This document shows, one piece after another, positions 1-6,089 of a stretch of DNA of 12,024 nucleotides. This DNA is from Oscillospiraceae bacterium (GTDB taxonomy: Bacteria; Bacillota_A; Clostridia; Oscillospirales; CAG-272). The stretch lies in assembly GCA_015064425.1 (NCBI GenBank), contig SVSF01000051.1, positions 1-12,024 of the forward strand, in the 5' to 3' direction. Under the pieces are notes generated by a model that was not told where the DNA came from, made no database searches, and worked only from the letters and a program-made list of their open reading frames with translations. The first letter of the stretch is position 1; each line of letters begins with the position of its first letter. The translations under genes were made by a program, and so were the position numbers.

Positions 1-1146
1 TTTTTCATATTCGAGAACGATATTGGGTACTCCGCCGTCTGCATGAGCCAATGCAGTAGCAACGTACGCCGTAAGATTGAGATCACCAAGCTTCATTCCG
101 TCAAGGAAATTAAGACCATCCGCATTATCGGAATCGGGTTCTATAGTAATATCGGACTTTGTATTTCTTGCAATAAGCACCGTTTCAAAAAGTTTTCTCT
201 CCCCATCCTGGATATACTGACCCAAAGAGTGAAGATCTGTGGAGAAGGTAACGGATGAAGGATATATTCCCTTTCCGTCTTTTCCCTCACTTTCACCGTA
301 AAGCTGCTTCCACCATTCAGCAAGCATCTGTACGGAGCTATCGTAAGTAACGAATATTTCCGTGCTGAGTCCGCGTCTGTAAAGTATATTGCGGTATGCA
401 GCATACTTCATTGCCGCGTTAGTATTTATATCGCATATGCTTACAGCCGTTTTCGCATCCTTAGCGCCCTTCATCATAGCGTCTATATCAGCACCGGAAA
501 CTGCTATGGGAAGCAATCCCACTGCCGTAAGAACAGAGTATCTGCCACCTACATCGTCAGGGACAACGAACGTTTCGTAGCCCATTCTGTCAGCAAGCTC
601 TTTAAGTTTTCCCCTTGCTTTATCCGTAGTAGCAAAGATCCTTTCTCTTGCTCCGTCAAGACCGTATTTTTCTTCAAGAAGCTTTCTGAATATTCTGAAA
701 GCTACAGACGGTTCTGTGGTCGTGCCGGACTTGGATATTACGTTTACGCAAATATCTTTCCCCTTGCAAATATCAAGAAGCTCAGTGAGATACGTAGGAT
801 CCATATTGTTTCCGGCGAAGTATATCTTGGGAGAAGCGCTATCCTTAGAATTGTAGAAGGATGAGTGAATAAACTCAATAGCTGCCCTTGCTCCGAGGTA
901 TGAACCGCCTATACCGATAACAATGAGGATGTCACAAGACGATCTTATCTTTTCGGCTGCTTTTTTTATACGGTCATACTCTTCCTTGTCATAATTTTCG
1001 GGAAGATCAAGCCAGCCTAGAAAATCGGATCCTGCACCGTTTCTTGCCATAGTGGTATTGAACGCAGCCTCGATTTCCGGACGTATGCTTTCCAGATCTT
1101 TTTCCGAAACAAAGCCATTTAAATATTTTGTATCAAATTTTAACAA
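1..1146 (-). CDS. pgi: Glucose-6-phosphate isomerase, C-terminus cut off by the window edge
   Basis: Cytosolic enzyme that interconverts glucose-6-phosphate and fructose-6-phosphate in glycolysis and gluconeogenesis. The frame is open from 1146 to base 1, giving 382 residues of an expected 450 or so. Seen: a first SIS (sugar isomerase) domain with GIGGSYLGARAA at about residues 78-89, the sugar-phosphate loop SKSGTTTEP at 138-146, RYSVLTAVGLLPIAVSG near 222, and the second-domain block GESEGKDGKG followed by TDLHSLGQY. By comparison with Bacillus Pgi, Glu285 and His306 should be the catalytic pair; the C-terminal catalytic lysine lies outside the window. The start is TTG at 1146, preceded by AAGGA with a 10-base spacer, and gives MLKFDTKYLNGF. 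The first in-frame ATG is only at MARNGAG, about residue 32, which would remove the conserved N-terminus. A promoter sits just upstream, so the gene is probably transcribed independently of the carboxypeptidase gene. Confidence 0.96.
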   Translation of the reverse strand, partial: MLKFDTKYLNGFVSEKDLESIRPEIEAAFNTTMARNGAGSDFLGWLDLPENYDKEEYDRIKKAAEKIRSSCDILIVIGIGGSYLGARAAIEFIHSSFYNSKDSASPKIYFAGNNMDPTYLTELLDICKGKDICVNVISKSGTTTEPSVAFRIFRKLLEEKYGLDGARERIFATTDKARGKLKELADRMGYETFVVPDDVGGRYSVLTAVGLLPIAVSGADIDAMMKGAKDAKTAVSICDINTNAAMKYAAYRNILYRRGLSTEIFVTYDSSVQMLAEWWKQLYGESEGKDGKGIYPSSVTFSTDLHSLGQYIQDGERKLFETVLIARNTKSDITIEPDSDNADGLNFLDGMKLGDLNLTAYVATALAHADGGVPNIVLEYEK

Positions 1147-1179
1147 AGCAAAATTTTCCTTTTCTTTTTACTTATCAAT

Positions 1180-1208
1180 ATTATACTATAAAAATTATCT
1201 TATTTCAA
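1180..1208 (-). promoter_or_regulatory. Sigma-A-type promoter of pgi
   Basis: On the minus strand, TTGAAA (1203-1208) and a perfect TATAAT (1180-1185) are separated by exactly 17 bases. The predicted start of transcription is near 1173, leaving a short leader of about 27 bases containing the AAGGA ribosome binding site. The promoter lies in the 80-base gap after the carboxypeptidase stop codon. No hairpin terminator was seen in that gap, so some read-through into pgi is possible. Confidence 0.8.
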
Positions 1209-1226
1209 TATGTTTCTTAATTAAAC

Positions 1227-2360
1227 TCATATAAAAAATCGTTCGATCATCCTAAAAAGAAGCCCCAAATATCCTATTCTGTCTACATTTTCTCCCGCAA
1301 GCACCTCCGAAGTACCCAAAACCTCGTCTCCTCTTTTATATGTCACGGTACCTATCTTATCTCCCGCACTCACGGGAGCTTCTATATATTCGGGAATATC
1401 TGTCTCTATACTGATATCAGCAGAACCCTTTTCAATAACCTTGTCAAATTCGCTTCTTATAAGGGTTACGCTGTCATTCACTCCGCCCATTACGCGAATA
1501 CTTCCGATTTGTTCAGCCTCATAACGTACATGAGCATAATTTGCAAATCCATAGTCAAGAAGCTTCTTCGCTGTCTCATTTCTGATATCTCTCGTTGGTG
1601 AACCCATAACAACGGCAATAAGCTGCATACCGTCTCTCAGAGCGGTAGCGCTTATACAAAACCCGGCTTTCGAAGTAGAACCGGTCTTAAGACCGTTCGC
1701 GCCTTTATAAAAGCGGATAAGTCTGTTGGTATTTGTAAGACCAAAAGCTCCGTTACGGATGGAATCCATCCAAATAACCGTATAATCAAAGATCTTTTCG
1801 TGTTTTAAAAGCTCCCTTGACATAATTGCAATATCCCCAGCAGAAGTCATATTGCACTCTTCCCCGTCGTCCAAGCCCGTAGGATTATAAAAAACAGTAT
1901 TAGTCATGTCAAGTTCTTTTGCTCTTTTATTCATAAGATCTGTAAAAGCCTCGAGACTTCCGGCAAGATGCTCACCGAGAGCTACTGCTGCATCGTTTGC
2001 AGAGGCAATGACTACGGATTTTATCATATCCTCCATGCACATCTGCTCACCCGCTTTAAGAAATACCTGGGAGCCTCCCATTGAAGCGGCTGTCTCACTT
2101 ACCGTAACTGTGTCATTCCACGACAGTTTTCCCGAATCAAGAGCCTCAAATATAAGCAATAATGTCATTATCTTAGTTACAGATGCGGGCGGATATGCTA
2201 TATCCTCATTTAAAGAGTACAATACCGTACCGCTCGATGCTTCCATCAATATAGCGCTTTTAGCATCAAGTCCAAGATCTGCTCCTTCCGCAAAACAAGT
2301 AAAAGGCAGGTGTATAATAAAAAGCGTTATCAAAAAAATACAAAGTATCCTTTTCACCAA
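1227..2360 (-). CDS. Secreted serine-type D-alanyl-D-alanine carboxypeptidase (peptidase S11, PBP5/DacA-like)
   Basis: Removes the terminal D-Ala from peptidoglycan pentapeptides outside the membrane, which limits crosslinking. All three penicillin-recognising motifs are present, numbered from the TTG start: Ser60-x-x-Lys63 in PPASVTKIM, Ser120-x-Asn122 in SANDAAVALGEH, and Lys225-Thr-Gly in GLKTGSTSKAGF. A signal peptide occupies about residues 1-24 (MVKRILCIFLITLF, cleavage near TCFA). A beta-rich PBP5 C-terminal domain follows the catalytic domain, and the protein ends in an amphipathic stretch YLGLLFRMIERFFI suited to anchoring on the membrane. Length 377 residues is normal. The frame is open up to an ATG at 2390, but that ATG has no ribosome binding site and lies only about 7 bases from the predicted transcription start. 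AAAGGA is 8 bases before TTG 2360 and 11 bases before GTG 2357, so one of these is preferred. Whether the gene is the vegetative dacA type or the sporulation dacB/dacF type cannot be told. Confidence 0.93.
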   Translation of the reverse strand: MVKRILCIFLITLFIIHLPFTCFAEGADLGLDAKSAILMEASSGTVLYSLNEDIAYPPASVTKIMTLLLIFEALDSGKLSWNDTVTVSETAASMGGSQVFLKAGEQMCMEDMIKSVVIASANDAAVALGEHLAGSLEAFTDLMNKRAKELDMTNTVFYNPTGLDDGEECNMTSAGDIAIMSRELLKHEKIFDYTVIWMDSIRNGAFGLTNTNRLIRFYKGANGLKTGSTSKAGFCISATALRDGMQLIAVVMGSPTRDIRNETAKKLLDYGFANYAHVRYEAEQIGSIRVMGGVNDSVTLIRSEFDKVIEKGSADISIETDIPEYIEAPVSAGDKIGTVTYKRGDEVLGTSEVLAGENVDRIGYLGLLFRMIERFFI

Positions 2361-2368
2361 TCGATTCA

Positions 2369-2374
2369 TCCTTT
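2369..2374 (-). promoter_or_regulatory. Ribosome binding site that decides the carboxypeptidase start
   Basis: AAAGGA on the minus strand ends 8 bases before TTG at 2360 and 11 bases before GTG at 2357. It directly abuts the in-frame ATG at 2369, which is too close to serve that codon, and it is downstream of the ATG at 2390. It therefore supports a start at 2360 or 2357, either of which gives a compact signal peptide. Confidence 0.6.
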
Positions 2375-2403
2375 CGTATGTATCACTCATTTCAGATAGT
2401 TAT

Positions 2404-2409
2404 ACTATA
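2404..2409 (-). promoter_or_regulatory. Possible -10 box for the carboxypeptidase gene
   Basis: TATAGT, within TATAGTATAACTAT on the minus strand, sits between the preceding terminator and the coding region. Because the hairpin ends just upstream, the carboxypeptidase needs its own promoter. No good -35 was found at the right distance (TTCTTT at best), so this is a weak call resting mainly on position. Confidence 0.35.
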
Positions 2410-2422
2410 CGTCGGCACGGAT

Positions 2423-2462
2423 AAAAAAAGAACTGTTTTTGCATGAATCTGCAAAAACAGTT
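2423..2462 (-). terminator. Strong intrinsic terminator after the HPr-like gene
   Basis: A perfect 13-bp inverted repeat (2431-2443 with 2450-2462, stem AACTGTTTTTGCA, 6-base loop) begins 8 bases after the HPr-like stop codon. On the minus strand it is followed by C and seven T residues (2423-2429). There is no T run on the other side, so it terminates minus-strand transcription only. It separates the HPr-like gene from the carboxypeptidase gene. Confidence 0.93.
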
Positions 2463-2470
2463 CCGTATCT

Positions 2471-2701
2471 TTACTTTATAATGAACTTTTCAACCTTTTC
2501 GAGAAGATCTCCGCATTCATCATTATGAATCGTCATGGTAATGGGGCTGAGAAGATCAAGGCTGAAGATACCCATTATAGACTTACCGTCAACTGTGTAG
2601 CGTCCGGAAGTAAGGTCAACGTCAGAGCAGTAGCCCGTAACGATATCAACAAAATCTCTTACGTCCTGAATGGATGAAAGTTTAATATCAACTGTTTTCA
2701 T
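2471..2701 (-). CDS. HPr-like (PtsH/Crh-type) small protein lacking the phospho-histidine
   Basis: A 76-residue cytosolic protein with an HPr-like fold. The recognisable part is KSIMGIFSL at residues 40-48, matching KSIMGVMSL around the regulatory Ser46 of HPr; Ser41 is the equivalent here. The N-terminal region that should read GxHARPA reads SSIQDVRDFVD instead. The only histidine in the protein is His59, in a different position. It therefore should not accept phosphate from Enzyme I and cannot be a normal PTS phosphocarrier. Its logic resembles Bacillus Crh, which also lacks His15 and acts only through its serine-phosphorylated form. From memory, similar short proteins are widespread in Clostridia and annotated as HPr family; their function is not established to my knowledge. 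The ATG start is supported by AAAGGAG at 2709-2715 with a 7-base spacer. The gene has its own promoter and terminator, so it is probably monocistronic. Phosphorylation by an HPr kinase is inferred, since no kinase gene is in the window. Confidence 0.85.
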   Translation of the reverse strand: MKTVDIKLSSIQDVRDFVDIVTGYCSDVDLTSGRYTVDGKSIMGIFSLDLLSPITMTIHNDECGDLLEKVEKFIIK

Positions 2702-2805
2702 ATCTGTTCTCCTTTTATTTTAAATATTTATTCTTTTACGTCTCTCTTCAAAGACAACATCGTGATATACAACCAAATATCGGCTGCACTCACTAGATTT
2801 ATTAT
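2702..2805 (-). other. 5' leader of the HPr-like gene
   Basis: The promoter at 2812-2840 predicts transcription starting near 2805, so the mRNA leader is about 100 bases. That is longer than the roughly 27 to 37 bases predicted for pgi, the carboxypeptidase and the PBP. Two small hairpins can be drawn: GATAT/ATATC (2764-2781) and a 6-bp stem with one G-U pair around a GAAG loop (2740-2755). Neither resembles a riboswitch or terminator that I recognise. The last part is A-rich and ends in the AAAGGAG ribosome binding site. Confidence 0.4.
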
Positions 2806-2811
2806 GTAATC

Positions 2812-2840
2812 ATTTTAATGGATTGCAAGATATTTGTCAA
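2812..2840 (-). promoter_or_regulatory. Sigma-A promoter of the HPr-like gene
   Basis: A perfect TTGACA (2835-2840) and TAAAAT (2812-2817) are separated by 17 bases on the minus strand. This is the best promoter in the window. Its -35 box lies only 10 bases beyond the tspO stop codon and shares an AT-rich palindrome, ATAAAATTTTAT, with that junction. Confidence 0.85.
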
Positions 2841-2850
2841 TAAAATTTTA

Positions 2851-3357
2851 TCAATTCCATAGATAGAGGACAAAATTTAATATAAATGAATAAAGTATCC
2901 ATACGAAATAAAGAAAAAATGCAGTAAAAACCGTCACGCTTATTCTTTTAGAGTAAAAAAGCATAAAAAAGGCACTTACGGAAATTGCAAGGGACAGTAC
3001 GGTACTGAGAAAAAAAGCCCTTGCCCCGAAAAACAAAGGATACCATACGAGATCCAGACAGAAATTCAGCGAAAAAAATGTCAGCGTTTTATATTTATAA
3101 ATGCACAGACTCTTTTCTCTTTTTTGGAAGATCATACCTGCCGATGCACCCAAAAGCAAAAACATTATAGTCCACGTAAGTACGAATATAAATCTGGGCG
3201 GAGAGGATCTTGGAAGATCCAAATGATTATACATTATTGAGTTCCCACCAAAAAAGGCGCTTAAAGCACCGAGAAATAAAGCTAATGCCGAGCAAAGCAC
3301 AATATATTTTTTGTCGCTGCATCTTATCTCTGCAAATATCCTTTTGATCACGCTCAT
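2851..3357 (-). CDS. tspO: TspO/MBR (peripheral benzodiazepine receptor-like) family membrane protein
   Basis: Integral membrane protein of 168 residues with five predicted membrane segments, roughly at 18-38, 57-77, 88-108, 112-134 and 141-166, as in TspO. The family signature between segments 1 and 2 is visible as LPRSSPPRFIFVLTWTIMF, matching the usual PPxWxFxxxWxxLY pattern, followed by LLLGASAG. NFCLDLVWYPLFFGARAFF fits the third-segment NFxWsxLFF motif, and YSFILNFVLYLWN fits the C-terminal TYLNxxIWxLN. TspO proteins bind porphyrins and related ligands and modulate stress or tetrapyrrole metabolism; the physiological role in Clostridia is unclear. The tryptophan after PP is replaced here by Arg-Phe. 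The start is ATG 3357 because GAGGTG lies 8 bases upstream; the GTG at 3366 would sit inside that site. No clear promoter was found between it and the PBP terminator. Confidence 0.85.
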   Translation of the reverse strand: MSVIKRIFAEIRCSDKKYIVLCSALALFLGALSAFFGGNSIMYNHLDLPRSSPPRFIFVLTWTIMFLLLGASAGMIFQKREKSLCIYKYKTLTFFSLNFCLDLVWYPLFFGARAFFLSTVLSLAISVSAFFMLFYSKRISVTVFTAFFLYFVWILYSFILNFVLYLWN

Positions 3358-3363
3358 ACAATT

Positions 3364-3369
3364 CACCTC
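3364..3369 (-). promoter_or_regulatory. Ribosome binding site that decides the tspO start
   Basis: GAGGTG on the minus strand, with 8 bases between GAGG and ATG 3357. The upstream in-frame GTG at 3366 overlaps this site and cannot use it, so the protein starts MSVIKRIF and not three residues earlier. Confidence 0.7.
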
Positions 3370-3405
3370 AATCAGAATTTATATGAATGCTTTCCTGATA
3401 ATATG

Positions 3406-3430
3406 AAAAAGCTGCCTTTCGCAAGGCAGC
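3406..3430 (-). terminator. Intrinsic terminator after the class A PBP gene
   Basis: GCTGCCTT (3411-3418) and AAGGCAGC (3423-3430) form a perfect 8-bp stem with a 4-base loop. It begins 7 bases after the PBP stop codon and is followed on the minus strand by five T residues (3406-3410). On the plus strand the same stem is followed by CTCTTTTTT, so it could also stop transcription coming the other way. Confidence 0.88.
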
Positions 3431-3437
3431 CTCTTTT

Positions 3438-5984
3438 TTATTCTTCTTCATATCTTTCAACGCCGTAAAGTCCGTCAGAAGTAAGGGGATCGTAGTGGGA
3501 ACACATTCTGTTGTAAGGCATTCCGCTTCCTGACTTTCCTGCGTATTTTCCTTCGGGCAATATAGTGGTGAAAAATGCGGTATAAGGATCTGTTGAAGCA
3601 TAGGAGGACCCTATATCTCTGTATACATACTGTGCATCGGTTACCGTTATATTAGATGGATATTCTCTGTCGTTGACTTCAATAAGTCCCACCCAGGTAA
3701 TGTGATTTTCGGGACATTCCTTACAAGCTATTCCTCCCGTAATACTGTCATATGCCACAAGAACGTGACAGTCACATTTTTCGGAAGGTACTGTATCAAT
3801 TGAAAAATATCCTGTTTCTATACGAGAACCTCTGGGATCCTTTGAGCAAGCATCCGTTGCGATTTTGCCCGAGTCCTTACAATAGGTGGCTTTAACAACC
3901 GTTGAAGGAACGTTGAACTTCTTTACTTCTTCTCCGTTCTCTGCACATTCGTTAAATATATCCTCATGAACGCGTGTCATTATTGTATCCCAAATAATTG
4001 TAGCCGGGCTGGTTGAGAACTTGGAAAGACTCTGATTGATCTTATATCCGAACCATATACCTCCTACGTAATAAGGAGTATATCCTACGTAATATCTGTC
4101 ATAGTCATCGCTGGTAGTACCGGTCTTTCCCGCGCATTCAACCTTGTTCTTCAAAGAAATATTGCTTGCAGTACCGGTCGATACAACATTTTGCATCATC
4201 TTAGTCATTATTGCCGCAGTCTCTTCGCTGATAGCAATAGTAGACTCCATCGTATTGTCGATTATTACCTTTCCCTCGCTATCGCATATCTTAAGAACTA
4301 TGCGGGGCTCGGTATATATTCCGTCATTGGCAAATATGCAGTATGCCGCCGTCATTGCCTTTACCGTAACTCCGTAAGACAACTGACCAAGTCCCAAAGG
4401 TGCCCAGTTAAGGTCGGACACTATGCCGGCGGGAGTTTCTTCATAATCAACGATAGTGTTAAGACCGAGAGTAGATGTCAAAAATTCATACGACTCATTC
4501 AAAGTCACTTTTTGGAGCACCTTCATAGCACAGGTATTCACTGAACGTCTTACCGCATCCCAAACAGGTGTAAGTCCTCTGTATCCTGCGGGATAGTTGT
4601 TAGGATATCCGTCAAGTCTGCTGTAAGTTATATTTCCATCAGGGTCTTTCTTCTCCGTACCGAAATTGAACGGAGTATCGTCTATGGGACTTGCCCAAGT
4701 AACGAGTCCCTTGTCAATAGCAGGAGCGTAAAGAGATAAAGGTTTGATGGAAGATCCCGGAGGGCGTTTCGCCTGTGTTGCAAGGTTGTAGCCGCGGTTG
4801 ATCGTCTTCTCTCCTCTGCCGCCTACTAATCCCAAAACGTATCCGTTCTGAGGATTCATTATTACCATTGCCGATTCGGGCTGAATAGCGCTGCTATCCG
4901 CCTTGGGCCAATAGCTTTCATCTTCAAATACTTCTTCCATTATTGACTGGATCTTAGGATCCATAGCCGTGAATATTTGGAATCCGCCTGTAAAGAGAGC
5001 ATTTGATGCCGTCTCATAGGAATATCCGAAATGCTCCATAATAAGATTGATCGCTTCTTCAATGGTTGCATCCGTATACCAAGAGTTGGTACCGCTTTCC
5101 TCAGTCTCCTCTTCGCCTGTTTCGTCTCCGTAATAAAGAACGAGTTCGGTATTTATAGCTTCCATTGCCTCTTCTTCCGTAAGGTAACCTACTTCGTACA
5201 TTCTCCAAAGTACTGTATCCCTGCGTTCTTTATTGTTTTCAGGAAAAATAAAGGGGTCCCATTTATAAGGATTCTGAGTTATAGAGGCTATTGCTGCGCA
5301 TTCAACAAGTGTAAGCTCACCAACATCTTTTCCGAAATAAGTCTGAGCCGCAGACTGTACTCCGTAGCAGCCCTCGGAAAGATATATAATATTGAGGTAA
5401 AGCTCAAGTATTTCAGTCTTATCGTATATATCCTCGACCGCCATAGCGCGCTTTATTTCTTGTATCTTACGCTGAACGGTAACGTCATCGTCCCCCGTAA
5501 CGTTCTTTACAAGCTGCTGAGTTATAGACGAACCGCCGCCCATGGTTTTGCCTGTAAAATACTTAAGAGTGGCTTTTGCCGTAGTTATAAAGTCAACACC
5601 CTCGTGCTCCCAGAACCTATGGTCTTCTATGGCAACGAATGCATTGATGAGATTCTTCGGAATATCACTGTAGGATACCCAGAGTCTGTTCTGTTCCTTA
5701 TAAAGCCTTGCCTCCTCAATCTCAACATCTTTTCCGTCCTCTTGGTAAAAGATACGTGTGGTGAGATCCTGATTTGTAGACAGGTACTCAAAATCGTCAA
5801 GATTAACATCTATATACTGATCTATATAGAGCGCAAAAGTACTCCCCACAACAATACCGGTGATGAGACCTATAATTGCTATGGTAAGCAATATACTTGC
5901 AACGTATGCAAAAGCTCTCAAAAGAGATCTTACTATTATGCCGGCACCGTTTATATCGTCATTTCTTTCCTTTTTCTGACTCAA
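3438..5984 (-). CDS. Class A penicillin-binding protein (PBP1A-type, bifunctional transglycosylase/transpeptidase)
   Basis: Polymerises lipid II into glycan strands and crosslinks stem peptides outside the membrane. The 848 residues contain a cytoplasmic tail rich in Lys/Arg, a membrane anchor at about 24-53, then the glycosyltransferase 51 domain: catalytic Glu120 in EDHRFWEHEGVD, GGGSSITQQLVKN at 149-161, RKIQEIKRAMAVE at 172-184 and ELYLNIIYLSEGCYGV at 194-209. The transpeptidase domain has Ser411-x-x-Lys414 in PPGSSIKPL, Ser481-Val-Asn483 and Lys620-Thr-Gly622 in GKTGTTSDDYDRYY. All catalytic motifs are intact. The C-terminal region after about residue 690 carries seven cysteines (YC, AC, CDC, AC, KEC, MC) and ends in an acidic EEE. 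The start is TTG 5984, with GGAAGGGGG upstream; no ATG occurs before the membrane segment. The gene has its own -10 box and terminator, so it is probably a single-gene unit. Symbols such as ponA or mrcA are used for homologues; none is assigned. Confidence 0.96.
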   Translation of the reverse strand: MSQKKERNDDINGAGIIVRSLLRAFAYVASILLTIAIIGLITGIVVGSTFALYIDQYIDVNLDDFEYLSTNQDLTTRIFYQEDGKDVEIEEARLYKEQNRLWVSYSDIPKNLINAFVAIEDHRFWEHEGVDFITTAKATLKYFTGKTMGGGSSITQQLVKNVTGDDDVTVQRKIQEIKRAMAVEDIYDKTEILELYLNIIYLSEGCYGVQSAAQTYFGKDVGELTLVECAAIASITQNPYKWDPFIFPENNKERRDTVLWRMYEVGYLTEEEAMEAINTELVLYYGDETGEEETEESGTNSWYTDATIEEAINLIMEHFGYSYETASNALFTGGFQIFTAMDPKIQSIMEEVFEDESYWPKADSSAIQPESAMVIMNPQNGYVLGLVGGRGEKTINRGYNLATQAKRPPGSSIKPLSLYAPAIDKGLVTWASPIDDTPFNFGTEKKDPDGNITYSRLDGYPNNYPAGYRGLTPVWDAVRRSVNTCAMKVLQKVTLNESYEFLTSTLGLNTIVDYEETPAGIVSDLNWAPLGLGQLSYGVTVKAMTAAYCIFANDGIYTEPRIVLKICDSEGKVIIDNTMESTIAISEETAAIMTKMMQNVVSTGTASNISLKNKVECAGKTGTTSDDYDRYYVGYTPYYVGGIWFGYKINQSLSKFSTSPATIIWDTIMTRVHEDIFNECAENGEEVKKFNVPSTVVKATYCKDSGKIATDACSKDPRGSRIETGYFSIDTVPSEKCDCHVLVAYDSITGGIACKECPENHITWVGLIEVNDREYPSNITVTDAQYVYRDIGSSYASTDPYTAFFTTILPEGKYAGKSGSGMPYNRMCSHYDPLTSDGLYGVERYEEE

Positions 5985-6027
5985 TTTTTATCCCCCTTCC
6001 TTTTTTTGGAGTTTTTCCATTTTTTAC

Positions 6028-6033
6028 ATTATA
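6028..6033 (-). promoter_or_regulatory. Probable -10 box of the class A PBP gene
   Basis: A perfect TATAAT on the minus strand lies 43 bases before the TTG start, giving a leader of about 36 bases. No consensus -35 is at 16-18 bases; TTCACA occurs at 20 bases. No hairpin terminator is visible in the 105 bases after dnaE, so dnaE transcripts may also run into this gene. Confidence 0.5.
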
Positions 6034-6089
6034 ATACATAGCTTTGAACTTTCTGTGAATATCCGTTATAATTAAGATAAATTAATATT

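Noticed and set aside
1906..2424. Plus-strand open frame of 172 codons opposite the carboxypeptidase N-terminal half
   Set aside because: Antisense to the SxxK and SxN motif region; it also runs through the promoter and has no domain of its own.
2423..2462. The 13-bp inverted repeat as a possible regulatory protein site or attachment site
   Set aside because: Its position just after a stop codon and the seven-T run make an intrinsic terminator the simple explanation.
3368..3601. Minus-strand open frame of 77 codons covering the PBP 3' end and terminator
   Set aside because: It is out of frame with the PBP, runs straight through the terminator hairpin, and shows no recognisable features.
5031..6041. 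Long plus-strand open frame of 336 codons opposite the glycosyltransferase domain of the PBP
   Set aside because: It is antisense to a gene with every catalytic motif intact, has no recognisable domain, and its composition follows from the codon use of the real gene.
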